64,000 bases of DNA from Streptomyces qinzhouensis (lineage in GTDB: Bacteria > Actinomycetota > Actinomycetes > Streptomycetales > Streptomycetaceae). The DNA lies in assembly GCF_007856155.1 (NCBI RefSeq), contig NZ_CP042266.1:3100001-3164000 (forward strand), read 5' to 3'. The notes below the pieces were generated by a model that ran no database searches, was not told where the DNA came from, and saw only the letters and a list, made by a program, of their open reading frames with translations. Shown piece by piece: positions 63,736-64,000 of the stretch. Both the position numbers and the translations under genes were made by a program. The first letter of the stretch is position 1, and every line of letters begins with the position of its first letter.

Positions 63736-64000
63736 TTACAGGCTCGGCGCCCCGGCCGCGAAGGCCACGAAGGAGGACCATGCGCCGGTGGGGACGTGGA
63801 GCGCGGGGCCGCCCTTGACCTTGGAGTCCCGGATACCAATGTGAGTGGCAAGGTCAGCAACCTCGACACAGTCGTTACCGGTTCCGCCGCTGTACGAGGA
63901 TTTGAACCAGGCCACCTCGACGCAGTTGTTCCCCGTGCCGTCGCTGTAGGAGGACTTAAACCAGGTGCTGACTAGAGTGAGGGCTATTGCGGTCGTATGA
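63736..64000 (-). CDS. DUF397 domain protein with a duplicated motif (5' end outside the window)
   Basis: The visible 88 residues end in a stop at 63736-63738 and run open to the window edge. The DUF397 motif W-F-K-S-S-Y-S-(D/G)-G-T-G-N-(N/D)-C-V-E-V occurs twice in a row, 18 residues apart, followed by DLATHIGIRDSK and the usual GAWSSFV ending. The start and an XRE partner would lie beyond 64000. The second copy carries more variable codons than the first. Confidence 0.85.
   Translation of the reverse strand, partial: HTTAIALTLVSTWFKSSYSDGTGNNCVEVAWFKSSYSGGTGNDCVEVADLATHIGIRDSKVKGGPALHVPTGAWSSFVAFAAGAPSL

Noticed and set aside
63898..63908. tRNA T-arm-like sequence (GGTTCAAATCC on the minus strand)
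   Set aside because: It codes for the WFKSS motif of the DUF397 protein; no acceptor, D or anticodon stems surround it.

Overview
The window is chromosomal DNA from a very GC-rich actinomycete, almost certainly a Streptomyces. The pointers are GC-saturated third codon positions, many GTG starts and leaderless genes, several XRE/DUF5753 and DUF397 genes, a SARP regulator, a one-piece FbiC (F420 deazaflavin synthase), rare TTA codons, and long GC hairpins as terminators. I recognised families from the translated sequences only; no database search was run. There are no rRNA or tRNA genes, CRISPR arrays or intact insertion sequences.

Layout. 0-4.8 kb: the 5' end of a probable cell-wall carboxypeptidase, a divergent GPP34 gene, an XRE regulator with its DUF397 partner, and a divergent pair (alpha/beta-barrel protein and short-chain dehydrogenase) around a palindromic operator. 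4.8-9.1 kb: a NACHT NTPase downstream of a Tat-exported DMFase-like protein. 9.2-17.3 kb: DinB, a 1078-residue SARP/STAND/TPR regulator, an MFS exporter and fbiC. 17.9-25.1 kb: a STAND-TPR ATPase, an ADP-ribosylglycohydrolase homologue that has lost its metal ligands, and a large TTA-containing membrane protein. 25.2-30.5 kb: a secreted protein-arginine deiminase, then a less GC-rich patch with a Cys-containing small protein, an anti-sigma-type ATPase divergent from an XRE/TPR regulator, a 162-bp MITE, and a creatininase-family hydrolase.

30.5-41.7 kb: an SDR, a lipoprotein, an imine-reductase-like enzyme, then a possible small specialised-metabolism locus (carbamoyltransferase, kinase, radical SAM protein with a periodic Cys tail, UvrA-like ABC protein), and a TetR/reductase pair. 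41.7-47.6 kb: an F420-type LLM oxidoreductase divergent from MarR and an MFS exporter, an I36-type secreted inhibitor and an APC permease. 47.8-54.6 kb: two minus-strand operons (LLM, amidohydrolase, aldehyde dehydrogenase; LLM, SDR) that look catabolic and share a palindrome with the SDR near 4 kb. 54.7-64 kb: a SUKH protein, a GNAT, a polyprenyl synthase followed by an MpaB/Lcp-type oxygenase, a YtrA-type GntR module, small secreted proteins, a lectin-fused PIG-L deacetylase, and the 5'-truncated end of a second DUF397 gene.

How it fits together. FbiC makes the deazaflavin core of F420, which some of the three LLM enzymes could use. The strongest non-routine signals are the repeated CTGACG-N3-CGTCAG operators, the STAND-TPR plus pseudo-ADP-ribosylhydrolase pair, the radical SAM protein with a nonapeptide-spaced Cys tail, the polyprenyl synthase/oxygenase pair, and the MITE that forms part of a stop codon.
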